Assembly (NCBI GenBank): GCA_016699755.1
Contig: CP065009.1
Location: 186,001 to 250,000, forward strand
Direction of reading: 5' to 3'
DNA: 64,000 bases
DNA from: Candidatus Peregrinibacteria bacterium
Lineage (GTDB): Bacteria; Patescibacteriota; Gracilibacteria; CAIRYL01; GCA-016699755
Shown here: positions 55,688 through 64,000 of the stretch, piece by piece
Numbering within the stretch: position 1 is the first letter of the stretch
Layout of the letters: every line of letters starts with the position of its first letter
Translations under genes and position numbers: made by a program
Notes under the pieces: model-generated
What the model saw: only the letters and a program-made list of their open reading frames with translations
Told to the model about the DNA's origin: nothing
The model's database searches: none

Positions 55688-58600
55688 ATGGCAAATAGAG
55701 TTTCCTATCTCAATTCAAAAAACACCTTTTGGCAGGACATCGATCTCAAGAATGTTGAACGTGATTTTTTCACGGATGGCATTGTTGATTCCAATAATGA
55801 CGCTCCCTCTCCTTCGGCAGTGGGATCGGATTTGCGAGTGTCGGCTCAAGTTACTCCCGATAAAACAGTCAAAATCAAAACAGGCGTGGCGTATTTTCGT
55901 GCGGAAAGAGCTAACGACACAGACGGTGACACGATAAACGATGCCCTGATTTTGCGATTTCATAATTTATCGGACGCAAATCTCACCATTCCAAACAACA
56001 CTTCGGGGTCGGATAAAACCTATGAGATCTGCTGTTCAATTCCTGCTGGAAACATGGACGCAGAAACCATTAACGCCACAGCATCAAATATCGGCGAACT
56101 GATCGTGCAGGAAGCTGGTGCAGGGCTTACCAATAAACTTCTGCTCGCAACCGTTACCGTCGAGAACGGTTTTACTTCCGTGACACCCGAGAAGATAACC
56201 GATCATCGCATGCGTGTGGCTTTCAAGGCTGTGCCAAAAGGACTGACCGCAACCATCTCCGAGATCAATCTCGCACTTGATGGCATTCTCGCCTCCAGTT
56301 TTGACCTCAATATTTTGGAAGACACAACCGTTACCAAGGAGGATTTTAATCGGGCTTTGACGGGTGTTGAAGTGACTGCCGCTGAACTTAATCTGCTTCA
56401 TGATGTGGCAGGATTGACCAAAGCCGATCTGCAAAAGCTCGCGAACATTGACGCGACAGCCGATGAGATTGATCAGGCATTGGATGGAATTTCTCCCGAG
56501 GTTTCCGCGACCAATCTGAATATTCTCATGGGAGGCGGATTTACGAACCTACATAAACATGCGGCCGATCCGCTTTTGAGCGGTATTACTGAAAGCCCTG
56601 AGTATTTTTATCTGCCTTCGGGTGATGTTGAAGCGGTCGCAGAAAAAGGGATCATGACGCGATTTACCTATGAGGAGGATATTGTTCAGGAAGATTCGCA
56701 AAATATCGAGGTAGTAAACGACAACTTTCAAGGATACGAAGCCAATTATTCAGTCGTTACCAATTTTGATGGCGAAGTTGGTGAAACATACACGGGTGGC
56801 GTTTTTGATACTTCAGAATTCAAACAAGGCACGCAGGCCAGAAAACTTATACTTTCTACTGATAGTACAGCCACTTTACTGATTGATATTCCAGCTAAAA
56901 ACCTTTCCGCATTTATCAGTTCGGACAAAGTGGAGTTTTGGGTGTATGTCAGTGTTTTGGCTAATGCTGATATGGCTACAATCCAGCTTGGGTCTACTAC
57001 TCCATCAACTAATTATTTTCAAAACAATTTTCTTTCACAGCTTACTCAAAGTGGTTGGAATCGTATTTCGATACCTGTGAGCAGTTTTACTCAGAACGGT
57101 TCTGCAAACTGGAATAACATTGTCAGGGTCAGAATTGAATTTTCAACCAATACTAACGGAGCCTGCGACTTTGTGGCAGATAGTTTGCGATTAGTTAAAG
57201 CTGGAAACACTACAAACGGATTCTGGTCGAATACGATTGGCTATTGGGAAATCCATCAGGTTGGTGCCGTGAAACGTTATGTAAAAACGGATGAGGCTTC
57301 AGGAGACAAAGACAGCATACTTTCTCTCGGAAATCAGAGTCGAAATTATCTGAATGGTATTTTTACTGTGCGAATAAGACGCTTGCAGGGGTCTTTAAAT
57401 ACGGGTATTAAGTGGAGATATACATCACCGTCAAGCTGTTACCATGCCTACTTTACTGGTGCAGAGCTGAAATTTGCAAAAAATGCTGGCACTGTCCTGC
57501 AAAGCATTCCGTTTACGTTGAGCACAAATCTCGATTACTGGTTAAGGGTGGCTTTTAATGGCGATACTATCACAGTCTCTACATCTCTTGATGGTACTAC
57601 ATTCACAACACAGATCAGTACAACCGATTCAAGCATTCCAAGTGCAGGCCAAGTAGCAATTTTCGATAACGGGAACATTTCGGCATTTGACCAAGTGATC
57701 CTGCAACAAACCTCAATTACTTATGAAAGAGAGGCTTCCGACAGGCTTGTAAAAATTGAAGAAAACACTGGTGAAGGAGATAAATTTGATGGATTTGGTT
57801 CATTTTTTAATCGCATTGCTACATTCGAAGTCGATGAGAACGTGTTCATTGGTGGAATAGCTGATACTACAAACTTTAAAACTGGTACTCAGGGATGGAA
57901 GCTCCGTACAAACAGCGAAGTGGCTTGCGATAACACGTTGCATCTTGATTTGACGAGATTTGAAGACGGCATCAGTTCGACAAATACTGATGTAATTGCA
58001 TTCTGGGTCTATTTTGGAATCGAAGTTCCAACAACAATTCATCTTGAACTTGCTGAAACTCAAAATGTTAAAGAAGCGGAAATCATTATTAGTTCAGGAT
58101 TTTCACTTGGGTGGAATTACATCGAGGTGGCAAAATCTGCCTTTACAATTTTGGGAGGTTTTGACTGGAAGCTTGTGAAGCAAGTGCGTTTTTGGTATAC
58201 GCACGGCAACAGTAATCCTCAGGTTTCCTTCGACTCAATTCAGCTCGTGAAAAGCACAGGGATTGTTACGGGTAAGTATGACACTGTAAACGGTAAGTGG
58301 CTTATAGAAAAAGATATTGAAAACAGCAATCAATACTTGGTGCAAACAGAGGAAGTGTCTGGTGAGAAAATTCTCGTACTTAAAACTGATGGATTGAAAA
58401 ATCTGTATCAGAATTTCACATTCCGCAGTTCATTCAATGCTCGGCGTGGAAATGCATGTGGGTTGATTTTTAAATATCAGAACGGCTCTAACTATCTCAG
58501 ATTACAATGCAAAAACGGTAGGATTTCCTTCGTAAAAAGAGTTGCTGGTGTCGATACTGTACTTGGTGAAGAGATGGCGTTCATACCGAATGTGGTTGAT

Positions 58601-58867
58601 TTTTATCATCTCAAAGTTGAGTGCGACAGTAATAACTTCAAGTATTACTACTCTGAAGATGGAGCCATCTGGATTTTAATTGATGAAGTAACGACGTCGG
58701 ATTTTACGGAAGGGCAAATTGGAGTGTTTTCAGAAGGAATGCTTCTGCGCATCAATGAGCTTTTTGTGTACGAACATAATCAAGGCGGAGATACCTTTTA
58801 CGAACTTTTCTATGACGATGATGGCAACGTTTCTTCGATCATTAAAAAGCCGACTATTTCTTTATAA
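55688..58867 (+). CDS. Large tail fibre / receptor-binding protein with duplicated lectin-like domains
   Basis: 1,059 aa. The N-terminal 170 residues may attach to the baseplate. Residues about 195-275 carry a helical repeat (VTAAELNLLHDV, ATADEIDQALDG, VSATNLNILMG). Then come two rounds of a beta module with the shared marks xDTxxFKxGTQxxKL, VxFWVYxxI, GWNxIxVxxSxF, xQVRFWYT/VRVRIEFS and SIQLVKxxG. Each is followed by a LamG-like unit (KWRYTSPSSCYHAYF and FKYQNGSNYLRLQC). This is a plausible carbohydrate-binding fibre. Internal duplication and Thr/Ser-rich surfaces fit host-range evolution. Confidence 0.75.
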   Translation: MANRVSYLNSKNTFWQDIDLKNVERDFFTDGIVDSNNDAPSPSAVGSDLRVSAQVTPDKTVKIKTGVAYFRAERANDTDGDTINDALILRFHNLSDANLTIPNNTSGSDKTYEICCSIPAGNMDAETINATASNIGELIVQEAGAGLTNKLLLATVTVENGFTSVTPEKITDHRMRVAFKAVPKGLTATISEINLALDGILASSFDLNILEDTTVTKEDFNRALTGVEVTAAELNLLHDVAGLTKADLQKLANIDATADEIDQALDGISPEVSATNLNILMGGGFTNLHKHAADPLLSGITESPEYFYLPSGDVEAVAEKGIMTRFTYEEDIVQEDSQNIEVVNDNFQGYEANYSVVTNFDGEVGETYTGGVFDTSEFKQGTQARKLILSTDSTATLLIDIPAKNLSAFISSDKVEFWVYVSVLANADMATIQLGSTTPSTNYFQNNFLSQLTQSGWNRISIPVSSFTQNGSANWNNIVRVRIEFSTNTNGACDFVADSLRLVKAGNTTNGFWSNTIGYWEIHQVGAVKRYVKTDEASGDKDSILSLGNQSRNYLNGIFTVRIRRLQGSLNTGIKWRYTSPSSCYHAYFTGAELKFAKNAGTVLQSIPFTLSTNLDYWLRVAFNGDTITVSTSLDGTTFTTQISTTDSSIPSAGQVAIFDNGNISAFDQVILQQTSITYEREASDRLVKIEENTGEGDKFDGFGSFFNRIATFEVDENVFIGGIADTTNFKTGTQGWKLRTNSEVACDNTLHLDLTRFEDGISSTNTDVIAFWVYFGIEVPTTIHLELAETQNVKEAEIIISSGFSLGWNYIEVAKSAFTILGGFDWKLVKQVRFWYTHGNSNPQVSFDSIQLVKSTGIVTGKYDTVNGKWLIEKDIENSNQYLVQTEEVSGEKILVLKTDGLKNLYQNFTFRSSFNARRGNACGLIFKYQNGSNYLRLQCKNGRISFVKRVAGVDTVLGEEMAFIPNVVDFYHLKVECDSNNFKYYYSEDGAIWILIDEVTTSDFTEGQIGVFSEGMLLRINELFVYEHNQGGDTFYELFYDDDGNVSSIIKKPTISL

Positions 58868-58885
58868 TTTTTTAACTTAAAAACT

Positions 58886-61276
58886 ATGGCAAATATTACG
58901 ATTGGTGGTGGAAGCGGATCAGCGTTTAAAGACGCTATTCCATCAGCACTGCAATTCTCAAGCTGGGATAACTATAAATGGTTTCAGCAAGGTGGGCAGG
59001 GTCTGAATATCAATTATCAGAATTTTCAGTACAACCCTGTGTATTTTCACCATGTGCAGGATGTGGATAATAAAAAGTTCTTCATTCTGCCCCAAGGAAA
59101 AGGCAATAACGCGAGCTATAAATTATCCGATCAAAAGCCTATCGGTTGCTACAAGTACGATCATCAAACGAATCAAAGTACTTTTATCGAATTTAACAGG
59201 GATGATATGTACGCACTTCGTAATAAGATCACCCAAAATAGCTACACAAACCTTCTTTATGATGAGACTACCAATAGGCTCTTTTTCTTGAATTTTTCAA
59301 CGAAAGAAATGTGGGAAATCAATCAAACGACTGGCGTATTTACGAAAAAGACCACTTGCACGATTGCAGGAGCAATTTGCAGTTCGGTATGCACCAACGG
59401 AGACATTTACGTTATTGATACCAGTAAAAACTTTGTGAAATTCAATATTACCAGCGGGGTGTGGAGCGCTTTAAATACAATGGGTGGTTCTGCGAGTATG
59501 TCTCAAAGTTACTGTCGTTTACTTACGGATGGAACTTGGATTGTTTTCGTTCCTTACCAAAGTATGGCGACTGCTGGTACAGAACTCCAAAAATTCACTA
59601 TTTCAAGTGGCTTATGGGCAACGGCCGCCGTCGCCAATGCACCTGCAAACACTAACTATTATATTTCTGAAATATTTAATGGCTTTGTTTATGTCCAATA
59701 TTTGGCTAATACAAACAATTACAGCACCATTTGGAAGTACAGCCTTTCAGGAAATACGTGGACTGCCTCAGCTTTAAATTTACAGTCAAAAGGAATGACT
59801 GGCGGGGGTGCTTGGGGGATGTTCAGAGCCAATAACAAGCTTTGCTGGTACGGGAGTAAACAATACCAAGACACCAATAGCGGTCGTATGATGCAAAAGG
59901 CGGCAATTTGGGAGATGGATACGGCTGAAAACTTTACCGAAACTACGAAACATGTGCCTGTCGAATTTGGGAACTGGTGCTATGAAATCAATAGTGGATA
60001 CGAAAATGACATGATGCAGGTGCAGAAGTCTTGCGGCCGTTATCAAATCTGTAATTCATTTCATGCCAATTCTCTCGGGTTTCGCTATTTTCCATATGTT
60101 GATCCAACTCTCAAAACGGTGGAGTGGATTAAAGTTCCAACAGAAGCCAATAAGGAAAAAGATTGGCAAGGCTGGGGGGCTGTAGTGAAAAATGGAAAAC
60201 TTTACATGATAGATGCAAAAACCTGTGATCTTTTTGTCTGCACGATTGGAGTCTGGACATGGACTAAACTTGATAACCTTTTTAGCCGCCTTGGCAACAA
60301 GATTCCTTTCAGTTACAACGGAAATGCATTTTATTATGGAAGTTCCCCAAATTCAACCAATGGAGCAACCCCATGGCAAGGACTCTCAGGTCTTTTTACT
60401 GTAAAAGAAGATGGTGAGGACATTTTCCTGATATGTCCGAGGTACTCTTCGGATACTTACTGTTATGTGTACAAATATGACGTTTCTGCAGATCAATGGT
60501 CGATTTTGAATGCAAACGGCGATATGCCGAATGCATATTGGGGGCAATCAGTGCATCCAACTTATCAAGCATACAAAGATCACCTTGTTGTTTCTAATCA
60601 AAACAGCTCTTGGTTTCTTTTCTTGTGCCATTGTTTTGACGCTGGGAATTCTCAGCGTTATACGCAGTATTATTACGCTTTCAACCCTTTGGATGGAACA
60701 TTTGAAGCTATGGCTGGGCAAAATATCACTGCATGGTATGGAATCTATGGATTTACTCTTGAAGGAAAACCTCTCTGGCATACAAGTAACTCCTATTCAA
60801 AAATGAGTTACAACGACATGGAGACCATGGCGTATGACATCACTGGCAAGCTTCTTGAGCAAGTGCTGAACAATCAGGATCAATATATTTACATGAACTC
60901 CAAAACCACACAGCATTTTGTATTTAATGTTGATTCTGACAATTTTGAAAAATGCTTCGCTATTTCAGCAAACTCGAGTGATACCGATGGCGGAATTTAT
61001 CAAGAATGGGGTTTTGATGAGCAGATCAACGCTCCGAAGGGTGGATATCTGCTTGGATGGACTAGAAATGTCTCTCTCGGCACACCAAGTCGTTATGGGC
61101 GAATAATAATTGATAATGATGGTGTTCGCTCCTCAATTGTTAATGATGCCTTGCCTGATTCGGTAGTGGACTCTGCGACAGTTTTTACGACCAAAGTCAA
61201 AAAGAATTTTAAGCTTTACTTGGAACAATGGTGCTCAAGTAATGGGCTTGTGACTTTTTTTGCACCTACAAATTAA
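58886..61276 (+). CDS. Beta-propeller (Kelch-like) tail protein
   Basis: 796 aa. It contains repeated four-strand blades of the form YDETTNRLFFLNFSTKEMWE, NGDIYVIDTSKNFVKFNITS, TLQKFTISSGLW-like and NGKLYMIDAKTCDLFVCTIG, with Trp-containing W(S/T)xL turns typical of Kelch or galactose-oxidase propellers. There is no signal peptide. It follows the large fibre gene and precedes a small gene and endolysin, so it is probably a second receptor-binding or tail-tip protein. No catalytic residues are claimed. Confidence 0.7.
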   Translation: MANITIGGGSGSAFKDAIPSALQFSSWDNYKWFQQGGQGLNINYQNFQYNPVYFHHVQDVDNKKFFILPQGKGNNASYKLSDQKPIGCYKYDHQTNQSTFIEFNRDDMYALRNKITQNSYTNLLYDETTNRLFFLNFSTKEMWEINQTTGVFTKKTTCTIAGAICSSVCTNGDIYVIDTSKNFVKFNITSGVWSALNTMGGSASMSQSYCRLLTDGTWIVFVPYQSMATAGTELQKFTISSGLWATAAVANAPANTNYYISEIFNGFVYVQYLANTNNYSTIWKYSLSGNTWTASALNLQSKGMTGGGAWGMFRANNKLCWYGSKQYQDTNSGRMMQKAAIWEMDTAENFTETTKHVPVEFGNWCYEINSGYENDMMQVQKSCGRYQICNSFHANSLGFRYFPYVDPTLKTVEWIKVPTEANKEKDWQGWGAVVKNGKLYMIDAKTCDLFVCTIGVWTWTKLDNLFSRLGNKIPFSYNGNAFYYGSSPNSTNGATPWQGLSGLFTVKEDGEDIFLICPRYSSDTYCYVYKYDVSADQWSILNANGDMPNAYWGQSVHPTYQAYKDHLVVSNQNSSWFLFLCHCFDAGNSQRYTQYYYAFNPLDGTFEAMAGQNITAWYGIYGFTLEGKPLWHTSNSYSKMSYNDMETMAYDITGKLLEQVLNNQDQYIYMNSKTTQHFVFNVDSDNFEKCFAISANSSDTDGGIYQEWGFDEQINAPKGGYLLGWTRNVSLGTPSRYGRIIIDNDGVRSSIVNDALPDSVVDSATVFTTKVKKNFKLYLEQWCSSNGLVTFFAPTN

Positions 61277-61293
61277 TTTTTAACTTTTCTACC

Positions 61294-61740
61294 ATGAAAT
61301 TCTATAAAACCAAAAACGCCGAAGTTGGCGAAGGAGTTGAGGCTACTGTGCTTTATCACAAAGATAATGGTGATGAGCTGATCTGTGTTCGTTCAGATTG
61401 GGATTCTTTTGAGAAGCTTAATCCAAAAGCCAAAGAATGCACTATTGAGGAATCTGACAAACTTATTCAGAAAGCCAAAATTACACTTACCATTCCTAGA
61501 AGAAAAGAACTTCGAAAGACCCAAAAGCTCACAGATGAAGATATTTTGAAGGAAATTGATAATGATAAGACCCCTACGGTTAACATTATCAAATCTGATA
61601 ACGATGATGGGCAGTCTCTGATTTATGTGGAAGAGATCGAAATCAAATCGACCGAGGATTTTCTACAGGCTCAAATCGCTCAATCTGCTGAACTTGAGCC
61701 TGTTGTGGTCGAGGAAAAACCTCAAGAAACCGTTATTTAA
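61294..61740 (+). CDS. 148-aa protein of unknown function
   Basis: 148 aa, charged and soluble, beta-like N-terminus (EATVLYHKDNGDELICVRSD) and acidic C-terminus. It may be a tail-fibre assembly factor from its position between the propeller gene and the endolysin, but no family is recognised. Start context TTTTTAACTTTTCTACC. Confidence 0.7.
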   Translation: MKFYKTKNAEVGEGVEATVLYHKDNGDELICVRSDWDSFEKLNPKAKECTIEESDKLIQKAKITLTIPRRKELRKTQKLTDEDILKEIDNDKTPTVNIIKSDNDDGQSLIYVEEIEIKSTEDFLQAQIAQSAELEPVVVEEKPQETVI

Positions 61741-61760
61741 TCACTTTTTAAACTTTTACT

Positions 61761-62477
61761 ATGCCAAAATTATACTTAATCGCTGGTCACACTCAGGGAA
61801 AAGACGAAGGAGCTCAAAACCTGAAAACCAAAGAAACCGAGAACTTGATTGCTCGAGATCTGCTTTTGCAGGTTTTCCCGCAAGTCCGAGACGCTGTATT
61901 TACAGACATTTGCCCTTTTGATCTCACACTTGAGGAGCAGACCAGCTGGGTAAATAAGCGGGCAGGATCTGATGATGTTGTCCTGTGTTGTCACTTGAAT
62001 TCGTCCCCAAATAGGACAGAAACAGGAGCCATGTGTTTCTATTATGGTGGAAGTCAAAAGAGCAAAGAAATGGCAGAAAAGATACTCGATGCTTATTGTC
62101 GAGCTACGGGACTTAAAAATGCTGGCGTTCATCCTGACACCTCGAGCCGATTCGGCCGCTTGGGAATTGTGAGAGATACCCGAGGGTGGGCGTTTCTGAT
62201 CGAACTTGGTTCAGTCAACAATGATCTTGAGGTCGTTAAAACCAAGAGTGTCGCAGGACTCCTTGCTGGAATACAGGCAATTTTAGGAAAAGCCGAGGAT
62301 AAACCGTTTGCTGACGTGGATCGCACTCATCCATACTTCTCAGCAGTGGATTGGGCGAAAAAACGCGGTGTCGCAGAAGGATATGGAGATGGTCGCCTAG
62401 GAGTTGATGAAACGTTGACTGTTGGCAGATTTCTTGGCTTTTTGAGGAAGTATGACGATATTCAAAAAATGGGATAG
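61761..62477 (+). CDS. Endolysin: N-acetylmuramoyl-L-alanine amidase with SLH domain
   Basis: 238 aa. The Amidase_3 domain (about 1-175) shows zinc ligands and catalytic Glu in order: IAGHTQG (His10), ETEN (Glu27), CCHLNSS (His78) and FLIELGSVNN (Glu148). The C-terminal 183-231 is one S-layer-homology-like domain (FADVDRTHPYFSAVDWAKK, VAEGYGDGR, TVGRFLGFLRK). It cuts the peptide from muramic acid in host peptidoglycan at lysis, with the SLH part probably anchoring it to secondary wall polymer. No signal peptide, so a holin is needed; none is certain in the window. Confidence 0.88.
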   Translation: MPKLYLIAGHTQGKDEGAQNLKTKETENLIARDLLLQVFPQVRDAVFTDICPFDLTLEEQTSWVNKRAGSDDVVLCCHLNSSPNRTETGAMCFYYGGSQKSKEMAEKILDAYCRATGLKNAGVHPDTSSRFGRLGIVRDTRGWAFLIELGSVNNDLEVVKTKSVAGLLAGIQAILGKAEDKPFADVDRTHPYFSAVDWAKKRGVAEGYGDGRLGVDETLTVGRFLGFLRKYDDIQKMG

Positions 62478-62498
62478 ATATATTCTTTTTCCTGACAC

Positions 62499-62522
62499 AT
62501 AATGTTGGTACATTATTTTTTA
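62499..62522 (+). terminator. Terminator after the endolysin gene
   Basis: ATAATGT / ACATTAT, a 7-bp perfect stem with loop TGGT, followed by a T6-7 run. It closes the late operon. Only 12 bases separate it from the next ATG. Confidence 0.7.
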
Positions 62523-62533
62523 ATTTTGTAAAT

Positions 62534-62701
62534 ATGACCAACAATGACCCAAAGGACGGTCAAGAGCCGATCGAGGAAGATATCAAGGAGATCATGGAAA
62601 ATCAGGGGGTAGATGCTGATCAGGCAGAAAGAGTTCGGGATGTGATGGAAGAATACGGACTTGATGAGGACGAGGCGGTGGAAGTTGAGGAGCTGATTTA
62701 A
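62534..62701 (+). CDS. 55-aa acidic protein with two UBA-like half repeats
   Basis: 55 aa, very acidic. Two segments 18 residues apart align: IMENQGVDADQAERV and VMEEYGLDEDEAVEV (pattern xMExxGxDxDxAxxV), each a short helix-turn-helix unit like those of UBA/CUE/TS-N folds. The start follows the TTTTTTAATTTTGTAAAT context. It lies right after the endolysin terminator and its stop abuts the stop of the minus-strand ORF. Function unknown. Confidence 0.65.
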   Translation: MTNNDPKDGQEPIEEDIKEIMENQGVDADQAERVRDVMEEYGLDEDEAVEVEELI

Positions 62702-62935
62702 TTAAACAGAAACTGAAACATCCTTGTGAAAATCCTCCACTTTGGATACACTCATGGATGAGAGGTAGTCCTTTAATTCGCTTAGAACCTTGTCCAAGAT
62801 TGGGTCGCACCGTCTGGCAATCGGTTCAAAGTTTGTCTTGGCACTCCCACCATTGGTTTGTATGGTTTGCCTTGGCAAGACTGCGAAAAAGCCTAAATAA
62901 GCCTCGGACTTACGCAGGTACAGCGACTCTTTCAT
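62702..62935 (-). CDS. 77-aa hypothetical ORF after hsdR
   Basis: 77 aa from ATG 62935, overlapping the hsdR end by 26 bases in another frame and ending base-to-base with the 55-aa gene on the other strand. Helical C-terminus (PILDKVLSELKDYLSSM), no recognised family. Overlap coupling to hsdR makes it plausible, but it could be a remnant. An earlier ATG at 63004 would lengthen it inside hsdR. Confidence 0.5.
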   Translation of the reverse strand: MKESLYLRKSEAYLGFFAVLPRQTIQTNGGSAKTNFEPIARRCDPILDKVLSELKDYLSSMSVSKVEDFHKDVSVSV

Positions 62936-64000
62936 AAACGCTTCTTCCGTTACCCTCGTAATTATCGTACAAGTGGCGATAGGCTTCATCACATTTTGCT
63001 TCATAAACTTTTACCTCGTAAGAACGAGGAAGCTCCTTATCAAGGGTGTCTCGAACAGTTATCATCACAGAAGCCCTGCGTTGTTGGGTTTTCTTCCAAT
63101 CCATAACCAGTTTTTCCCACTTTAGACTTTGGAGTAATGCCTTTGCCGCTTTTTTCACCTGTTTCACTTCTTTGTCTGTTAAGTTCGGTTTCCTTAAAAT
63201 GTCGAATAGAGCCAATTCTTCATCAGTCAGATTTTCTTCCATGTGACGCTGTTCTTCTTTGTTTAACTCCTTTGTAAATGCGACAAGTTTATCGAAAAAC
63301 GCTTCGGTAGTCATTGCTCCTGAGTTGTATTCATCGAGTAATGCTTGGAATTTCTCCATAAACTTCATTCGGGCAGGATTGATTTTTATCATTTTTTTGA
63401 GTTTATCTCCTATCTTTGTTTTCAATGCCTCATTGATAATGTTCTTCTGGTCTTTTTCAAACTGCTCTCTGAGTTTTTCAAAATCAATCTGGCTTAAATC
63501 AACCGTTGCAAGCGAGCGGATATTGTAACCCTCGGTTTCAATAGACTCATCAAGCAATTTTTCAATGTCTCTGCCGATTTCATCTATGTCGGTTGGTGGC
63601 AAAAGAGCTATTATTCTCGCCTGAATCACTTTCAGGACTGAAACTTGAGGTAGGTATCTTGTGGCGTGTTTATCCGGCAAAATGGCTCGGAAAAGCCTCG
63701 AAACAGTACTTGTAAGGGTAAGATAGTGTTTCTTTTTATCTTCGGTCGCCAAAATACTGTTTACAGCGTCGGAAATGAGTTTTAGTTTTTCAAGCTCGGG
63801 AGCTTTGAGAATTGATTCAATATTGATGGAAAGGTCATCACAAAATTGTTTTGATTCTGCGAGTGCTTCCTCAAGCTGTTCAACCAATTCTTCTTTGGAG
63901 TGAATAGGTGAATTCTCATCGGTTAAATCTCCGCCTCTGTCAGCGGCGTAAATAGACAACGCTTTTTGCAAACTTCTGAATACTCCGACATAATCCACTA
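62910..64000 (-). CDS. hsdR: Type I restriction enzyme R subunit, C-terminal part
   Basis: The frame is open to the window edge, so only the last about 363 residues are seen. VDYVGVFRSLQKALSIY is the usual end of the motor region, and the C-terminal helical domain has EELALFDILRKPNLTDKEV, VKKAAKALLQSLKWEKLVMDW and AYRHLYDNYEGNGRSVYE, typical of HsdR. The full protein would be an ATP-driven translocase-nuclease working with HsdM and HsdS, which must lie beyond the window. Whether it belongs to the phage or to the host chromosome is unclear because the right att site was not found. Confidence 0.88.
   Translation of the reverse strand, partial: VDYVGVFRSLQKALSIYAADRGGDLTDENSPIHSKEELVEQLEEALAESKQFCDDLSINIESILKAPELEKLKLISDAVNSILATEDKKKHYLTLTSTVSRLFRAILPDKHATRYLPQVSVLKVIQARIIALLPPTDIDEIGRDIEKLLDESIETEGYNIRSLATVDLSQIDFEKLREQFEKDQKNIINEALKTKIGDKLKKMIKINPARMKFMEKFQALLDEYNSGAMTTEAFFDKLVAFTKELNKEEQRHMEENLTDEELALFDILRKPNLTDKEVKQVKKAAKALLQSLKWEKLVMDWKKTQQRRASVMITVRDTLDKELPRSYEVKVYEAKCDEAYRHLYDNYEGNGRSVYERVAVPA

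Noticed and set aside
62470..64000. Right attachment site as a copy of the tRNA 3' end
   Set aside because: No copy of the T-arm/acceptor sequence (such as GTCCGGTACGCTCC) was found in this stretch.

Overview
The window looks like a bacterial chromosome segment carrying an integrated, tailed (siphovirus-like) prophage. The host is probably a member of the Candidate Phyla Radiation (Patescibacteria, perhaps Peregrinibacteria-like). This is an inference from giant Cys-rich/DUF11-type surface proteins, operons of signal-peptide proteins joined by ATGA overlaps, and starts without Shine-Dalgarno sequences. TGA works as a stop in many gene junctions, so the TGA=Gly code of Gracilibacteria is not in use. 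No 16S rRNA or ribosomal protein is present to settle the taxonomy.

Region 1 (1-19,900) is host chromosome. Five translationally coupled genes for secreted, mostly Cys-containing proteins (1-6,697) are followed by a sixth with its own promoter (6,778-8,571) and a strong hairpin terminator. Convergent to them is ribD (riboflavin deaminase/reductase). Divergent from ribD is a 3,105-residue cell-surface protein (9,825-19,142). It has a signal peptide, 2.6 almost identical copies of an 855-bp module, DUF11-like repeats, a poly-Gly linker and a C-terminal LIQTG-TM-Arg/Lys tail. A small unknown gene and tRNA-Ala(GGC) close the region.

Region 2 (20,028 to at least 62,701) is the prophage. A large serine recombinase ends inside the tRNA 3' half. 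It lies on the minus strand with a repressor and a 58-aa protein. Rightward early genes encode a HTH protein, a 51-aa paralogue of the 58-aa protein, RecT, a phage S-adenosylmethionine synthetase, a RecB-like nuclease, a replisome organiser containing iteron-like repeats, a DnaC-like loader and a DUF1064 nuclease. A promoter and structured leader then start the ParB-methyltransferase/terminase/portal/MuF block. Between MuF and scaffold/capsid lies an 11-kb AT-rich cargo island: XRE regulator, PLD-SNF2 helicase, Eco57I-like methylase, DUF2130 protein and TrlF-like PHP-ATPase. A second copy of the structured leader restarts the morphogenesis genes: scaffold, SU10-like capsid, connectors, tail tube, frameshifted tail chaperone, tape measure, Dit, hub, two large receptor-binding candidates and an amidase-SLH endolysin.

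Region 3 (62,702-64,000) is minus-strand: a small unknown ORF and the C-terminal part of a type I restriction HsdR subunit. The right attachment site was not found.

The most novel signals are a pair of nut/attenuator-like leader RNAs bracketing the cargo island, a phage-borne MetK next to two methyltransferases, tiny paralogous proteins either side of the lysogeny switch, a probable -1 frameshift in the tail chaperone, a candidate origin inside the initiator gene, and a consistent T/A-rich start-codon context replacing Shine-Dalgarno sites.
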